From Chaetoceros tenuissimus (taxonomy: Eukaryota; Bacillariophyta; Thalassiosirophyceae; Chaetocerotales; Chaetocerotaceae), in assembly GCA_021927905.1 (NCBI GenBank), contig BLLK01000029.1:806001-870000 (forward strand): a stretch of 64,000 nt of DNA. Direction: 5' to 3'. Both the position numbers and the translations under genes were made by a program. The notes beneath the pieces were generated by a model. That model had not been told where the DNA came from. It searched no databases and was given only the letters and a program-made list of their open reading frames with translations. Shown one piece after another: positions 20,180-30,823 of the stretch. Numbering within the stretch: position 1 is the first letter of the stretch; every line of letters begins with the position of its first letter.

Positions 20180-22492
20180 ATGTCCTCAGACAAAAGCAGT
20201 GAAAAGCGCTTTAAAGAAGCCTACGCGAAGCAGCTAGCAGAAGCTTTATTAAAAAAAGAAAAACAAGAAAAAGAGGCTCTTCATAACCCAAATTCACGCT
20301 ATACTCCAGATGAAATTGAAGCCTCCTATTTGGCTTTATGCTATGATGACCCAATGCTCAAAGAAGATGGAATATGTAGAGATATTTCAGCTTGTCTACT
20401 TGGAAATTTTCCAAATTGTAATGTTCCTAATGCAAAACCAAAGTTGCAATTGGGTTTAAGTGATCGTTTCATAAATGGAGTATTGCATACGACTGCCAAT
20501 ATAAAGGATAATGTCGTAAATACGAAACCGGACTCCTCTGCAAATCAAGTAGACAAGATGAATGAGGAAGGAGAACTTCCAAAAGAGTACCATGATGAAC
20601 ATTTGGTTTCCATGAATTCAGCTTCGAAAGGATATGCTGAATTAGCATTCTCATGTTTTGTACTTGGGCCTTTGTATGCATGTAAAACTTTGAGGGAGAA
20701 TAAGGGTGTATTGAAATGTAAAAATGTACAGAAATTTCTAGGGACCTATAAAGGAATAAGTCAACAGTCAGAAGTAGGATCTACATTTGGGCAGGATAAG
20801 CAAGTGACCACCGACTTATTTCTACGATCCATGGCTGACATGAACATGTCCCATGATGATATTGCTAATGCAGAGGACGAAAAGAAAGAAGCCCTAGATA
20901 AGCATTCTACTGCACAAAATAATGCAAGTGACGATGACGACTCCATGAAGGAAATATTTGCAGAGGAATCTGATCCAGATGATTTCGACTACGGAGATGA
21001 CAGATACAGTAATGGCGCTGCTCAAAATGTTCAAAGTGCTCTTGATATCATTGACTCCTTTGATGTGAAGAAACTGTCGCAACATAGTATGCTCACGTTG
21101 GATGAGATGAAAACAAAAATTGAATCGTTGCTTTCGAATTTATCTTATCATAGAATTACCATGGGATGTAAATCGTGGAATGATTGGAATGCTTCGATAT
21201 ATTTGTCTGAATTAACCATTGAGCTTCTGAAGTGTTTGGGAAATGAGGATTTAGATTCTTTAGGGATGAAGTTTCATCAATCTCTCACTGCTCTAAGAAT
21301 GCGATCAATTGATGGAACTTTTGGGCATGATTCTTTGGATAGATATCTTGATCTCATACAAATTTTGCTCAAATCCAAGAGTCAAGATGTTGGTGAATAT
21401 GCATCCATGAACAATAAGGAGGGCCATGCATTGAGTCCTTCAAGGTTGGTAGGACTGAGCTCATTAGCTGCGCTTTGTTCTTGTCAGGATATTCTTGGAT
21501 TGACAAAGAAAAAGTACAGAGAGAAAGTAAGAGGGACTATTCGGTCATGTATGGATGAGCTTGTTGATTGTATAGACTTTGTGAGACCCAAAAAGAAAAG
21601 CATAAAACAAATAGATCAAGAAGAGTATAGCCCCTCTTGGCTGCGTGTGACCATGGGAGTTACTCAAATCCTTGAATTTTATGTTGGTGTCAAAAGCAGC
21701 TCTGATTGTGGAGTACAGGGTGAAACAGTTCTCACTCCAACTGACTACCAAAATATACTTCAGAGTGGTCTATATCGTGATTTAATTTTGTTATACAGCC
21801 TCACAAACGATTTCAACAGAGATGGAAAAATTCAAAATGCTGATGTTTCAGCCCAATCTATTGTGCGAGAACAATTACTTCGACTTATTCTTGTCTTGTC
21901 TTCTCAATCGAAGATATTAGGAAAATACGGAAGTAGAGTACCAGAGCTAACAAATATCATCTATTCTGATAAGTTCCGAGAAGATAATGTATCAGACTCT
22001 ATATGCTGGTATATTTTGCTTGTTAATGTTCTATCGGAAAGTGGAGTACCTATGTTACGAATGAAAAAGGCTGTCACTTTGAGTTGTGATGAGATGAAAA
22101 GGCTTTCCAAAACGCAATTTCTGTCATTGTGTGCACAAACGAAGGATGCACTCAAAGGAAACAATACACAGATGTCTGCGACATATGACTTTGTTCGAAT
22201 CACAAACCTCGTGAATGAAATACCTTTATTTGCAGAGTACTGGAAGTCAATAATGTTCACGGACAATGAAGTCAAAGTTGCGGTGAAAGAAGTAATGACA
22301 AATATTCCAACAAACACAGTAGCAGAATCAAAATCTGGTTCAAATAATGACGATAAGGAGAAGAACGAAAGAGGCTTGGATCCCAAAATAATTGCATCTT
22401 TGCGAAAAGGTTGCAAATCTCTTCTTCTCATGTCAGAAAATCAAGGAAGTAGTATGAATCAATTTACAAGAGTTTCTTCTAAAACAGACTAA
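20180..22492 (+). CDS. hypothetical protein, 770 residues
   Basis: A single uninterrupted frame with ATG in a good A-rich context (ACACCATG). It is predicted mostly helical. A Lys/Glu-rich N-terminus (AYAKQLAEALLKKEKQEKEA) is followed by a globular stretch, an acidic Asp-rich segment near residues 250-270 (DDDDSMKEIFAEESDPDDFD) and a long leucine-rich helical region to the C-terminus that looks like an armadillo/HEAT-like solenoid. There is no signal peptide, membrane span or catalytic motif. I do not recognise the family. It diverges from the aspartyl protease and converges on the kinase gene. Confidence 0.65.
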   Translation: MSSDKSSEKRFKEAYAKQLAEALLKKEKQEKEALHNPNSRYTPDEIEASYLALCYDDPMLKEDGICRDISACLLGNFPNCNVPNAKPKLQLGLSDRFINGVLHTTANIKDNVVNTKPDSSANQVDKMNEEGELPKEYHDEHLVSMNSASKGYAELAFSCFVLGPLYACKTLRENKGVLKCKNVQKFLGTYKGISQQSEVGSTFGQDKQVTTDLFLRSMADMNMSHDDIANAEDEKKEALDKHSTAQNNASDDDDSMKEIFAEESDPDDFDYGDDRYSNGAAQNVQSALDIIDSFDVKKLSQHSMLTLDEMKTKIESLLSNLSYHRITMGCKSWNDWNASIYLSELTIELLKCLGNEDLDSLGMKFHQSLTALRMRSIDGTFGHDSLDRYLDLIQILLKSKSQDVGEYASMNNKEGHALSPSRLVGLSSLAALCSCQDILGLTKKKYREKVRGTIRSCMDELVDCIDFVRPKKKSIKQIDQEEYSPSWLRVTMGVTQILEFYVGVKSSSDCGVQGETVLTPTDYQNILQSGLYRDLILLYSLTNDFNRDGKIQNADVSAQSIVREQLLRLILVLSSQSKILGKYGSRVPELTNIIYSDKFREDNVSDSICWYILLVNVLSESGVPMLRMKKAVTLSCDEMKRLSKTQFLSLCAQTKDALKGNNTQMSATYDFVRITNLVNEIPLFAEYWKSIMFTDNEVKVAVKEVMTNIPTNTVAESKSGSNNDDKEKNERGLDPKIIASLRKGCKSLLLMSENQGSSMNQFTRVSSKTD

Positions 22493-22562
22493 ATATGGCC
22501 CAATTATATTCCCCTCTCCAAAATTTATTAGTATTATAAATACAGTATTGTGATTCTGATAT

Positions 22563-23792
22563 TCAATTTGCTGATTCTAATAATTCAATGTATTGTCTCA
22601 TTGAATCTCGTGCTGTTTTGATATTTGTGATACCAAGACCTAGGAACCAGGGCGACTTCAACAGATTCTTTGCTGGAATTCTCTTATCTGGAGATGTCTG
22701 TAGAGACCATCTAATGATCTCTTTGAAACAATCTTCTCCTTTCTCCTCTGTCGACCACCTCACTGCATCCTTGATACTATTTAGATCTTCGCGAGTAGCA
22801 AGTTTGTTCAAAACGTTTTCAACTTGAAATTCACTAACAATCATTGCTAGTTCTACGATACTACTGATACTTCTAAGATGATGTGTTTCATTCTTTTTCT
22901 GATTCGTTTCATTTTGAGACAATGGGCACCAACCACCAGTGGATGCCTCAATCATGATTAATCCAAAAGACCATATATCAGACTGTATCCCATATGATTT
23001 GTCCAACAAACGTTCTGGACTCATGTACTTTGTAGTTCCGACTGTTGTATGGTTTAAAGTTTGATCGTTCTGTGCAAAAGCTGAAATAGTAGATATTCCA
23101 AAATCTGATATCTTCACTTGACCTTTCGAGTTTAATAATATATTCGCTGGCTTCAAATCACGATGTATGACATTCTCATGATGTAAAAAACTTAACCCCC
23201 ATAGTATTTGATAACTTATTGCAGCCATAGCTCGTTCAGTAGGTATAATTGGAGTTGATGAATTAAAATGAAAGTCGTCATCATGACCTAAATGTAAAAA
23301 ATGTTCTAAGCTGCCGCAATCCATGTATTCCATTGCCATCACAACAGTACTTGGTGCATCATAAAAAGCACCAACTAACTCAACGAGACAATCACATCGC
23401 AACGTACAAAGAAACTTGATTTCTTGAACAAGCATACTAGATGAGTTCAATTTCTTTTTCTTGTCGTTATAAGAAAATGTATCTTGATTCCAATTATGAT
23501 CCAAGTGAAATTCTTTCAAGGCATATTTTCTTTGAGAGTCATCGTCTTTCATTGTGGCATAGAAAACTTTACTAGAAACACCTCTACCGATCAACTTCCC
23601 CACACAGAAACTATCAATGGATATTGATTTTGCAATCGTTTTACCTTCAAATCGGAGGTAGTCTCTTCCAATGGATAGACCTTCAGCTCGATAAGTAGAC
23701 TCCATCTTTGTAGCTTGGTTCATGTTGTCCTCATCATGCTCATATTTGTCATTTACAGTTTCAACGTCAATTTTCAGATTGGGTCTCTTCAT
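22563..23792 (-). CDS. MAP kinase kinase-like (STE7/MAP2K) protein kinase
   Basis: A 409-residue frame with a complete kinase core. The glycine loop is GRGVSSKV (about 69-76), the ATP lysine is K93 in YALKEF, the catalytic loop is HRDLKPAN (catalytic D213), the magnesium motif is DFG at 231-233, and VGTTKYMSPERL closes the activation segment. The VGTxxYMSPER form and the preceding Ser/Thr-rich loop are typical of MAP2K enzymes, which phosphorylate MAP kinases on Thr-x-Tyr. The β3-αC region carries a Lys/Asn-rich insert of about 20 residues. The N-terminal 55 residues are acidic and probably disordered, and no MAPK docking site is obvious. It would act in cytoplasmic stress or developmental signalling. 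Confidence 0.85.
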   Translation of the reverse strand: MKRPNLKIDVETVNDKYEHDEDNMNQATKMESTYRAEGLSIGRDYLRFEGKTIAKSISIDSFCVGKLIGRGVSSKVFYATMKDDDSQRKYALKEFHLDHNWNQDTFSYNDKKKKLNSSSMLVQEIKFLCTLRCDCLVELVGAFYDAPSTVVMAMEYMDCGSLEHFLHLGHDDDFHFNSSTPIIPTERAMAAISYQILWGLSFLHHENVIHRDLKPANILLNSKGQVKISDFGISTISAFAQNDQTLNHTTVGTTKYMSPERLLDKSYGIQSDIWSFGLIMIEASTGGWCPLSQNETNQKKNETHHLRSISSIVELAMIVSEFQVENVLNKLATREDLNSIKDAVRWSTEEKGEDCFKEIIRWSLQTSPDKRIPAKNLLKSPWFLGLGITNIKTARDSMRQYIELLESAN

Positions 23793-23912
23793 GGTAAATC
23801 TCTGTAAGATTATGCCACAATTGGGGGATTGCCCGTCGTTTGTAGAACATTGAAAGGGACTTTGTGTCCTTGAATATTGTTTTGAAGATTACTTACTTCT
23901 TTACTTTAGTTT

Positions 23913-23982
23913 GAGCTATGAGCTATGAGCTATGAGCTATGAGCTATGAGCTATGAGCTATGAGCTATGAGCTATGAGCTAT
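23913..23982. repeat. perfect heptamer tandem repeat (GAGCTAT)10
   Basis: Ten exact copies of GAGCTAT fill 70 bp between the kinase start and the tRNA gene. Perfect copies imply recent slippage. No function is implied. Confidence 0.97.
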
Positions 23983-24049
23983 GCAACGAAATATGTTACA
24001 GATAGAATTAGAGAGTTTGATCTCAAGTAGCGCTGATCTCAATAGCCCT

Positions 24050-24121
24050 TCTCCTGTAGTGTAGTGGTTAACACTCTTGACTTTGAATCAAGCATCCGAG
24101 GTTCGAACCCTCGCAGGAGAA
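24050..24121 (+). tRNA. tRNA-Gln (anticodon UUG)
   Basis: A full cloverleaf can be drawn. The acceptor stem TCTCCTG (24050-24056) pairs with CAGGAGA (24114-24120), with A at 24121 as discriminator. The D-arm is GTGTAGTGGTTAACAC. The anticodon stem CTTGA/TCAAG closes the seven-base loop CTTTGAA, giving anticodon TTG. The T-arm CGAGG-TTCGAAC-CCTCG includes the B box GGTTCGAACCC. No intron is present and CCA is not encoded, as is usual in eukaryotes. Confidence 0.95.
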
Positions 24122-24124
24122 TTG

Positions 24125-24130
24125 TTTTTT
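24125..24130 (+). terminator. RNA polymerase III T-tract terminator
   Basis: A run of six T lies four bases after the tRNA-Gln 3' end, the standard Pol III stop. Confidence 0.8.
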
Positions 24131-24237
24131 GTTTGAATATCTTTTGTTTCTGTTCCCTCTTCACTAGTCTACTTCTATTTTGTTCATAATATTTTATGAA
24201 CTGACAAGAATTGATACAACAGGGGATTGAATGCAAT

Positions 24238-25086
24238 ATGGGATCTACATTTTCTCGGAGGCTCTATGTTGCCGCATCTAAGAATGAAATACCTTCGCAT
24301 CTTTTCCCCCTCATATCAAAATCGCTTCAAAGCGCACTTGAATCTTCGTCTGAATTCTATATCGCACTGAGTGGAGGATCATTACCATCTTTTCTATCAA
24401 CGCTACCAGAATATTTTCAGGAGCGTAATATTGATCCACAGTGGGGGAAATGGCACGTTGTATTGGCAGATGAAAGATTGGTACATTCTACTCATGCAGA
24501 TTCTAATCTCAAAGCTCTCAGAGATTCCTTTTTAGACAAGGTACCGATTCCTAGCAGTCAAATATATGGTATTGACGAGAGTCTTCTCGATGGTGAAAAA
24601 ACACGACACATCAAAGTGGCTGAAGAATATCAGAAGCGAGTTTTTCCTCGATCCGACAAACGTGAATACTTGATTGATTGTTGTTTACTTGGTTTTGGTC
24701 CAGATGGGCACACGGCTTCATTGTTTCCATCACATGAATTGATGAAAGAAAAATCGCTCTTAGTGGCTGGTATAGCAGATTCTCCAAAGCCACCACCAGA
24801 AAGAATTACTTTGACTATGAAAGTATTTGATGAATTGTCAAGAAATATCATTTTTGTAGGAGCAGGTGAATCCAAAGCTCCTATTTTAGAAGATATATTT
24901 GAAAGTAATATTCGTATCACAAAAGTATCCGGTGGAGATAAGGAATGTGTAGTACAAATGAAGCCTTTGTCAAAGCAGCAGTATCCATGTGGATCTATTC
25001 GGCCAAAAAAGGGTGGATTGTATTACATCACTGATGCTTCAGGTGCAGAATCTTTGCAATATGCAAATCAGTGCTGTAGTTTGTAA
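24238..25086 (+). CDS. 6-phosphogluconolactonase
   Basis: The frame from ATG 24238 gives 282 residues; an in-frame TTG farther upstream is not needed. The order of motifs is that of the glucosamine-6-phosphate isomerase/6-phosphogluconolactonase fold: IALSGGSLPSFL, WHVVLADERLVHSTHADSN and LLGFGPDGHTASLFPSH, the last holding the conserved G-x-x-x-DGHT-x-S-LFP signature. The enzyme hydrolyses 6-phosphoglucono-lactone to 6-phosphogluconate, the second step of the oxidative pentose phosphate pathway, which supplies NADPH. No clear plastid or signal sequence is visible, so a cytosolic location is likely. The length fits the family. Confidence 0.93.
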   Translation: MGSTFSRRLYVAASKNEIPSHLFPLISKSLQSALESSSEFYIALSGGSLPSFLSTLPEYFQERNIDPQWGKWHVVLADERLVHSTHADSNLKALRDSFLDKVPIPSSQIYGIDESLLDGEKTRHIKVAEEYQKRVFPRSDKREYLIDCCLLGFGPDGHTASLFPSHELMKEKSLLVAGIADSPKPPPERITLTMKVFDELSRNIIFVGAGESKAPILEDIFESNIRITKVSGGDKECVVQMKPLSKQQYPCGSIRPKKGGLYYITDASGAESLQYANQCCSL

Positions 25087-25242
25087 ATATAGTAAATAGA
25101 ACATTTCCCTAATACAGCTCGATAAAAAAGAATAATAAGGTTTGATTGTTCAAACGCCATGATTATGATTTAGCTTTTTCTTGTTCATGAAAGTCAATCC
25201 GAAATAAAATCTAAATATGTTTACTATGTTTAGTAAAGTTTT

Positions 25243-28024
25243 CTACTTCTTACTTTTTACACGATTAGGTAATCCTGAGCGTGGAGAAAATCTAAAGACA
25301 ATATCTCCAATGTTGAAATCTACTTCCTCAACTGATCTACCAACCACCCATTTTGGGTCTTTAGCTGGAATTGTGTCTTGAGTTGTGAGGTATCCTGCTA
25401 GTCTGTTTTGCAAGTTAGACTGAGCAGCACTAACTTGATATTCTCCTCTGTCTTTATCCTCCAAGAACGCCACTGCCTTTGCAAGATATGGAAACTTCTC
25501 TACCTCCCCAATCTTTGTCAACTTTCCAGTGATCTTTGACAATTCTACTCTTTGCAAGTAGATTGTTTGATAAGTTATTCTATCATCAAGCCTTGGAAAA
25601 TCTTCATTTGATTCAACAGTTCGTATAAAGAATTTTTCTTCTCCACGGGTCACTACCCCACGACAACTACCCACCCTACGCAAGTGTTTACAAATAGTCG
25701 ATATGTCATATTTCAAAAACAAAGCTAAAGCTGTAATTGAAGGAAACAATACGAATGTCGCACCATCTTGATGCGTTTCGTCGTCTTTCAATTGAATGCA
25801 CTCACAAGGAATCATTGTAAAGTCTGCAAAACTAAAGTAATCACGAACTCGATGGTAATCACGCTCCACAGCTGCTTCATCCTTCCAATCTTCTCCTTTC
25901 AGAAAGAGAATGCTCTTGACATACACTCTGACAAAATGATCAATTGCGTCTGCTCGTGGAAAGTAGAAAAATGCAGCCGTATGCATACAAGATTCAAAAT
26001 GGACTTGAGCATGCTGTAGAAGGTCACCAAAGAATGCTAAAACGTAATACTTGACATGGTTTCCGTATCCAATCATGAGGAGTTCGAATTTAAATTCCTC
26101 TGCAAGAAGCCAATAGAACATAGGAATAGCAGCACGGTATGCCAGCATGACTTTCTTCCAATCAGCTTTTGATCCTTTCCAATCCAACGGAGTGTCTGGT
26201 ATTGTGTCACAAGTCTCTTCCTGGCTCATTTTGCTACCGCCCTTTTCGTTATAGGTTTTGGTATCGTGTCTACCAGGCACCATTTCAGTCTTGGCCGTGT
26301 TGAAAAGAGGACAGTGCTCAATACATTGCTGACAAACTCCGGCCACAACAAAGACAGCAAAAAAACATTGGTAATGGAGCCAAAATGTGGGACTGGCCAA
26401 CATGAGACCTGCAAGAACAATTTTCATGCAGAAACCTGAAAAGCTAAAAGAGGAGATTGGAACATAATGCCATATTGAGACTAGCAGTCTACCAGGTTTC
26501 TCGAGATCAATAACACCAGATCGAAAATAGGATAAAAATCCCTGCTTCACTGGTGGATACATTACTGCGGCTTCTTGAAGATCATCCCAAATTGACCCAA
26601 CAATGTCTCGGCGATTTTCTACTCCCCTTTTGAAGACTTCCTCGACAATGTTCCAAGCTTCTTCTGCTAGTTGTTCTCGGTATTGTTGGTATCTCATTGG
26701 AATCTCAGCAATCCCACTAGCAATTTCACAAACAGTAGTAGTAAACTTTTCAAGAATGCGATTGGCACAACCTTTGACAGTAATCCAAAACCTTGGCGAT
26801 GATGGAGGTGATGAAGCATTTGTAGTAGGGGATGGACTAGAAGGCGCAGGTGGTGATGGCGATGATGGAGGTGGTGAGGCATTTGTAGTAGGGGATGTGC
26901 CAGTAGCTGTGCCAGTAGCAGCACTGGTTGCTCTACCGGTTGCTGTGCCAATAGCTATGCCAGTAGCAGCACTGGTTGCTGCACCAGTGCCAGTAGAAGA
27001 TGATGGAAGTGGTGATGCATTTGTAGTAGCTGAAAAGTCTGGAAATAACTCTTCTGCATCAGGGAATGTCTCCTTTACGGTTTCTTCTTCGAAAACGTCT
27101 TCAACTATTGGTTGTTGAGCTGACGAAGCTGGTGGTGGAGAAGGCACTGATTGTCCTGTAGGACTAGAAGGCGCAGATGGTGATGAAGACGAAGAAGGTA
27201 GTGAGTCGAGAATCAATGCATACTTAAAAAACAACAAAAGATGAAAGAGAACTTACAACCCAGCTTCATCATCGGATGGTTGCTCTAAAGCATCCCAAAA
27301 TTGATCTTCTAATGGTTTCTCTGAAGCATCTAAATATGATAACTCTTCCAAATCCTTGCAGCTTTCTTTGGTATGTGAAAGAGGCGCAGGTGGTCCCGAA
27401 GATGAAGGCGCAGGTGGTCCCGAAGGTGAAGGTCCCGAAGGTGGTGGCCCAGATGATCCCAAAGGTGAAGGCGCAGGTGGTGATGAAGGTGAAGGCGCAG
27501 GTGGTGATGAAGGTGTAGGCGCAGGTGGTGATGAAGTTGCCCTAGAATAAACCAGACCATGTAAGTATCAAGTGGGTATTTCAAAAGTAAGAAAGAAGGA
27601 TAGGTACTTACACTGCATCTGAAGAATTATGAATCTTGGTCAGTCTTGCTTTTGGACATTGTCCCTTTGTTCGATGCAACGCTTCTACTCGAATGGAATA
27701 TCCATTACCCTCAGGGAAAAATGTAATCCCCCACTTGACAACTTGACTCTTTGTCCATGATTTTGGGAAAACAATTATAGTTCTTTCTCTATCGCTTGAT
27801 AGGAAGTAATTGACTTGGTCTCCATTCTCCACACTCCGTGGAAAGTTTGCATCTCGTTCCCATGATACTCCTGTTTTCGATTTCTTTGCTGTTCGTGATG
27901 AAGAGGGAGCAGATGAAGAGGAGTCATTGTTCCTCTTACCACGACGTGTTGAAGATGAAGATGAGGAGGAGTCCCCATTTCCACTGGTGGATCCGTTTAA
28001 CCACGCAGTAAGGACACTTTTCAT
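25243..28024 (-). CDS. low-complexity repeat protein with unknown C-terminal domain, three exons
   Basis: Exon 1 is 28024-27612 and exon 2 is 27541-27257; the 70-bp intron (GTAAGT...CTAG) joins them in frame as V-A-T-S-S-P-P. Exon 3 probably starts at 27163 (acceptor TTCTAG), giving 872 residues. The nearer AG at 27238 would create an early stop. Exon 1 codes for a Ser-rich start and a compact domain with VVKWGITFFPEGNGYSIRV. Exons 2 and 3 code for Pro/Ser/Ala-Pro and Ala-Thr-Gly repeats built from minisatellites. Two hydrophobic stretches follow near the middle of exon 3 (FCMKIVLAGLMLASPTFW and FFAVFVVAGVCQQCIEHC), then a soluble domain of about 400 residues. I do not recognise any part. Repeat instability suggests fast evolution. 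Confidence 0.6.
26811..27000. repeat. coding minisatellite in exon 3 of the repeat gene
   Basis: Imperfect direct repeats of GATGGAGGTG-ATG-GCATTTGTAGTAGGGGATG (near 26800-26850 and 26865-26900) and of GTGCCAGTAGCAGCACTGGTTGCT (near 26895-26985). They encode TTNASPPPSSP and ATSAATGTATG strings. Confidence 0.8.
27405..27538. repeat. 24-bp coding minisatellite in exon 2 of the repeat gene
   Basis: A 24-bp unit close to GAAGGTGAAGGCGCAGGTGGTGAT is repeated about three times in tandem, with degenerate shorter copies next to it. On the coding strand it gives PAPSPSSP-type repeats. Confidence 0.85.
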
Positions 28025-28390
28025 TCTGCTTTAAGCAATTCGAATGCTTTGCTAGAAGAGAGTTGCGACTTTTTGTTTCTATTGCAGTGAAACTGTTAGA
28101 GAGATGAATTGAGCATTCAAATCGAAATCTAATGTAAAAGACTTACTACTTGAAGCACTAGTTTGGCTGAAATACAATGGAATCGATTTGATTTGAATTG
28201 ATTCGATTCAATCTGCAAAAGTAGTGGTTCAACTTTTGCAGTTTGCAATTTATGAACAGAGCAAGTGAAGTGAAGAAGTGAGCAAGAGTAAAGAAAGTTA
28301 CAAAATTTGAATTTGAATTTGAATTTTAAATTAAAATTGTAGCATACAATTAGGATTAACATGTATCACATTGCATTCAACATTATTTGA
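28025..28390. other. intergenic spacer with short hexamer run
   Basis: This 366-bp spacer contains a short (TTGAAT)n run near 28306-28325 and TTCAAGTAG/GATTCGATTC-like repeated words. No gene, RNA or element is seen. Confidence 0.4.
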
Positions 28391-29155
28391 TTAATGTCCC
28401 ATGTCTGCGTTTGGATCTGTCGCAACTAGAACAATACCCCCAGATATCATCGCAACTCCTATCCAACCTGATAGAGATAAATTCTCGTCAAGAAATATTT
28501 TCCCCAGTACAGTGCCAAAGAATACGCTCCCTCTGTGATTTTTGGTAAAATTAGTGTATGAAGAAATAAAGCACAATCTCTACAACAATACTCGAGATAC
28601 TTACCCGATGATAATTGGAATTGACTGTGTTGCTTGGACTCCCATTCCACTGACTGTAAAAGAGATAATCTCTGCCATCCCTACAGAAGCACCCGCTAAA
28701 ACTGCATAAAAGATTCCATTACTATCATAAAACATTTCCTCTTGAGTGGGACCGTAAGCCAAGAAAACGCACAAGATTAGACCTATGATTGCAGCAACAA
28801 ATTGTAAAATAACACCACCAAGAATAGGATGAATACTAGCTGATCCTTTCTTGATAAAAATATTGTAAAGTGCATATGCCAATGCACAGAGAAGAGCAGG
28901 TACAATCCAATGGCTTAACTCAGGAGGTTCCTCGCTTGGAGCAAACATACTTGACGTTTTCGTGACATATGCAGGTTTCAATTGTCTTCCATATTCTCCA
29001 GGTGAATTCTGGATTAAAAATGTTCCTTCGGTTGGATATCCACTTGCAGTATCAACAGATTTTACTTTTCTCAATCCAGTATCTTCATTCAACTCTCTTC
29101 GCTTTCGTCGAAGTGCAGCTGGTGAATTTGATGATAAGCTAGGAGACTTTCTCAT
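28391..29155 (-). CDS. EamA-type drug/metabolite (DMT) transporter, two exons
   Basis: Exon 1 is 29155-28605 and exon 2 is 28532-28391. The 72-bp intron (GTAAGT...CACAG) gives IPIIIGGGSVFFGTVLGK at the join. The product has 230 residues. About 80 basic, Ser-rich N-terminal residues precede five hydrophobic helices that form one EamA-like repeat: a first helix VPALLCALAYALYNIFIKKG, then GVILQFVAAIIGLILCVFLA, then IFYAVLAGASVGMAEIISF, and the final GWIGVAMISGGIVLVA. The last helix and the G-x-x-L-G-E/D pattern in VLGKIFLDENLSLSGWIG are typical of the family. A single-repeat protein would need to dimerise. The substrate is unknown. Confidence 0.75.
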
Positions 29156-29545
29156 TCTTGCAAAGTGGTAAGTTTACTTGTGATGATGCTCAATTTTTGG
29201 GAAGGGAATGAAATGAAATACTATAGTAATATGTCGGATGGTCGAGATGAATTGAATGGATGAGGCTTTGAGATTGAGATCGAGGTTGATGGTTGATGTC
29301 AAACAAATTCAAGATAAAATACGGAAGTTGTGACGTGTAGCTTGAACGTTATTGTAAGTTAGGGTCATGTTGTGGACACAGATGGAGAATAAAGCAATCC
29401 CCCTACCCCTCTTTTTATTGCTCTCATTATTACTTTGATGTTCATTTTTCTCGATTAATGATGTGTAGATATGATTCCTTGGCAATTGTAATCATTATTC
29501 TATCATTTATGCGAAGAAATCTACTTCATGTTGAATCAGTAAATA
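29156..29545. promoter_or_regulatory. divergent intergenic region
   Basis: A 390-bp spacer between the divergent transporter and the 29546 gene. It has GAGATTGAGATCGAGGTTGATGG-like purine repeats near 29270-29300. Both promoters should be here; no specific site is claimed. Confidence 0.35.
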
Positions 29546-30823
29546 ATGATGGGAAGATATAGGGTCGCTCTAGTGGTAACTTTTCTCATGGCATGGCAAA
29601 GTCATAGTTTCATGATAAAGATCAGCAACAATTTTTGTACAAGAAAAAATAATGTTCGACATAGTTTTACTGAAGGTAATGTTCAAACAGTTTCGGATAC
29701 CGACGAGAATCTAGAGGTAGAAAAAATATCAAATAACATTGGTTTAGATGGGATATATCTAGTGTCACTACCGCCTCTTTCGGACGATGCTCCGAAAATA
29801 GTTCGAGATGTGTGGAAGTGGAAAGGTATGTGAACTGTTGAACACAATGTATTGCAAAAAGTCCTCAACTAACCACATGGATACATAGATATTGTACTGG
29901 GTGATGGGAGGGACTATTTCATTCCTAGACCAAGAGCATTGAAGGCATTGAGTGGTTTAATAATAAATACGCAAACTGCAAATGTGAAAATAAAAGAGTG
30001 TGCAATTTTATCCAATTGCGCCAGATTAGATATTTTGGTGTCTTTAGATTCAGGTGAAGAAGAGGCGGATGTAAAGAGAATAATATCAGCGGTTGTGTCC
30101 TCGCAACTTGAAGTGTTTCAGGCGAAAAAGACTGAGCGAAATGCTTTCATAGAAGGAGTATCTTCACTTCTTGATTTACCTGGAATGGTCGATGAAACTA
30201 TTGATATCTCCGTCGACATCACAACAGAATTAGAGAGTCTTTTGGAAATAAAGAGTGAGGTGGATGATATACTAAGGCATTTCAGCTTTGTCGCAGCGGG
30301 TTTAGCGCAGAGAGCATCAAGGCCAGACAGAGATGTGGTATTTCGTCCCTTTTCAAGTAGAGACGCACACATCATGTTACAACTGAAAAGAACTGCTGAA
30401 GTTTCGAAGGAGTTTACGACAATGAAAACTATTTTTGACACTGCGTTGTCTTCTGGAAAGGGGGCTAGGAATCCAAAGGAATGTCCATCCTTGAACAAAC
30501 TAAAAGGTTATGATGGTGAAGGGAAATACAGTCAAGCAGCACCTCCGAAATTAGCACGCGAGGTCGCAGATGATGTAGTTGATTTGATTATAGAGCCACA
30601 AGTACAAAAGGGATTACAGCGACTAAGAGCCAATGCTGCAGCATCATCCATCACTTATTTGCGTTCGCAAGCAGAGCTCCTCTACAATTCTGATGACAAG
30701 GATTCTGCAAAAATTGTGAATAGACTTCTTCATGAACCTACTATGAAACTAAGGGATGGAGTTGAAGTTGATGTGGTAAAGATTATATCATCAATTCAAG
30801 AAGAGCTAGAAAGCAAGAAATAA
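29546..30823 (+). CDS. conserved-looking protein of unknown function, possibly plastid-targeted, two exons
   Basis: Exon 1 is 29546-29825 and exon 2 is 29889-30823. The 63-bp intron (GTATGT...CATAG) joins WKWKDIVLGDGRDYFIPRP cleanly. The product has 404 residues. The start is a signal peptide (MMGRYRVALVVTFLMAWQ) followed by S-H-S-F-M and a basic stretch (KISNNFCTRKNNVRHSF). This resembles a diatom bipartite plastid presequence, with Phe at the cleavage site, but is not a perfect match. A conserved-looking motif (YLVSLPPLSDDAPKIVRDVW) opens the mature part. The rest is soluble and helical, with no catalytic motif I can name. It could act in the plastid stroma; the family is unknown to me. Confidence 0.6.

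Noticed and set aside
23913-23982. possible CRISPR-like array
   Set aside because: Head-to-tail heptamers without spacers, in a eukaryotic context; simple microsatellite.
26603-27118. 171-codon plus-strand frame with Val-Ala-Pro repeats
   Set aside because: Shadow of the minisatellite in the minus-strand repeat gene.
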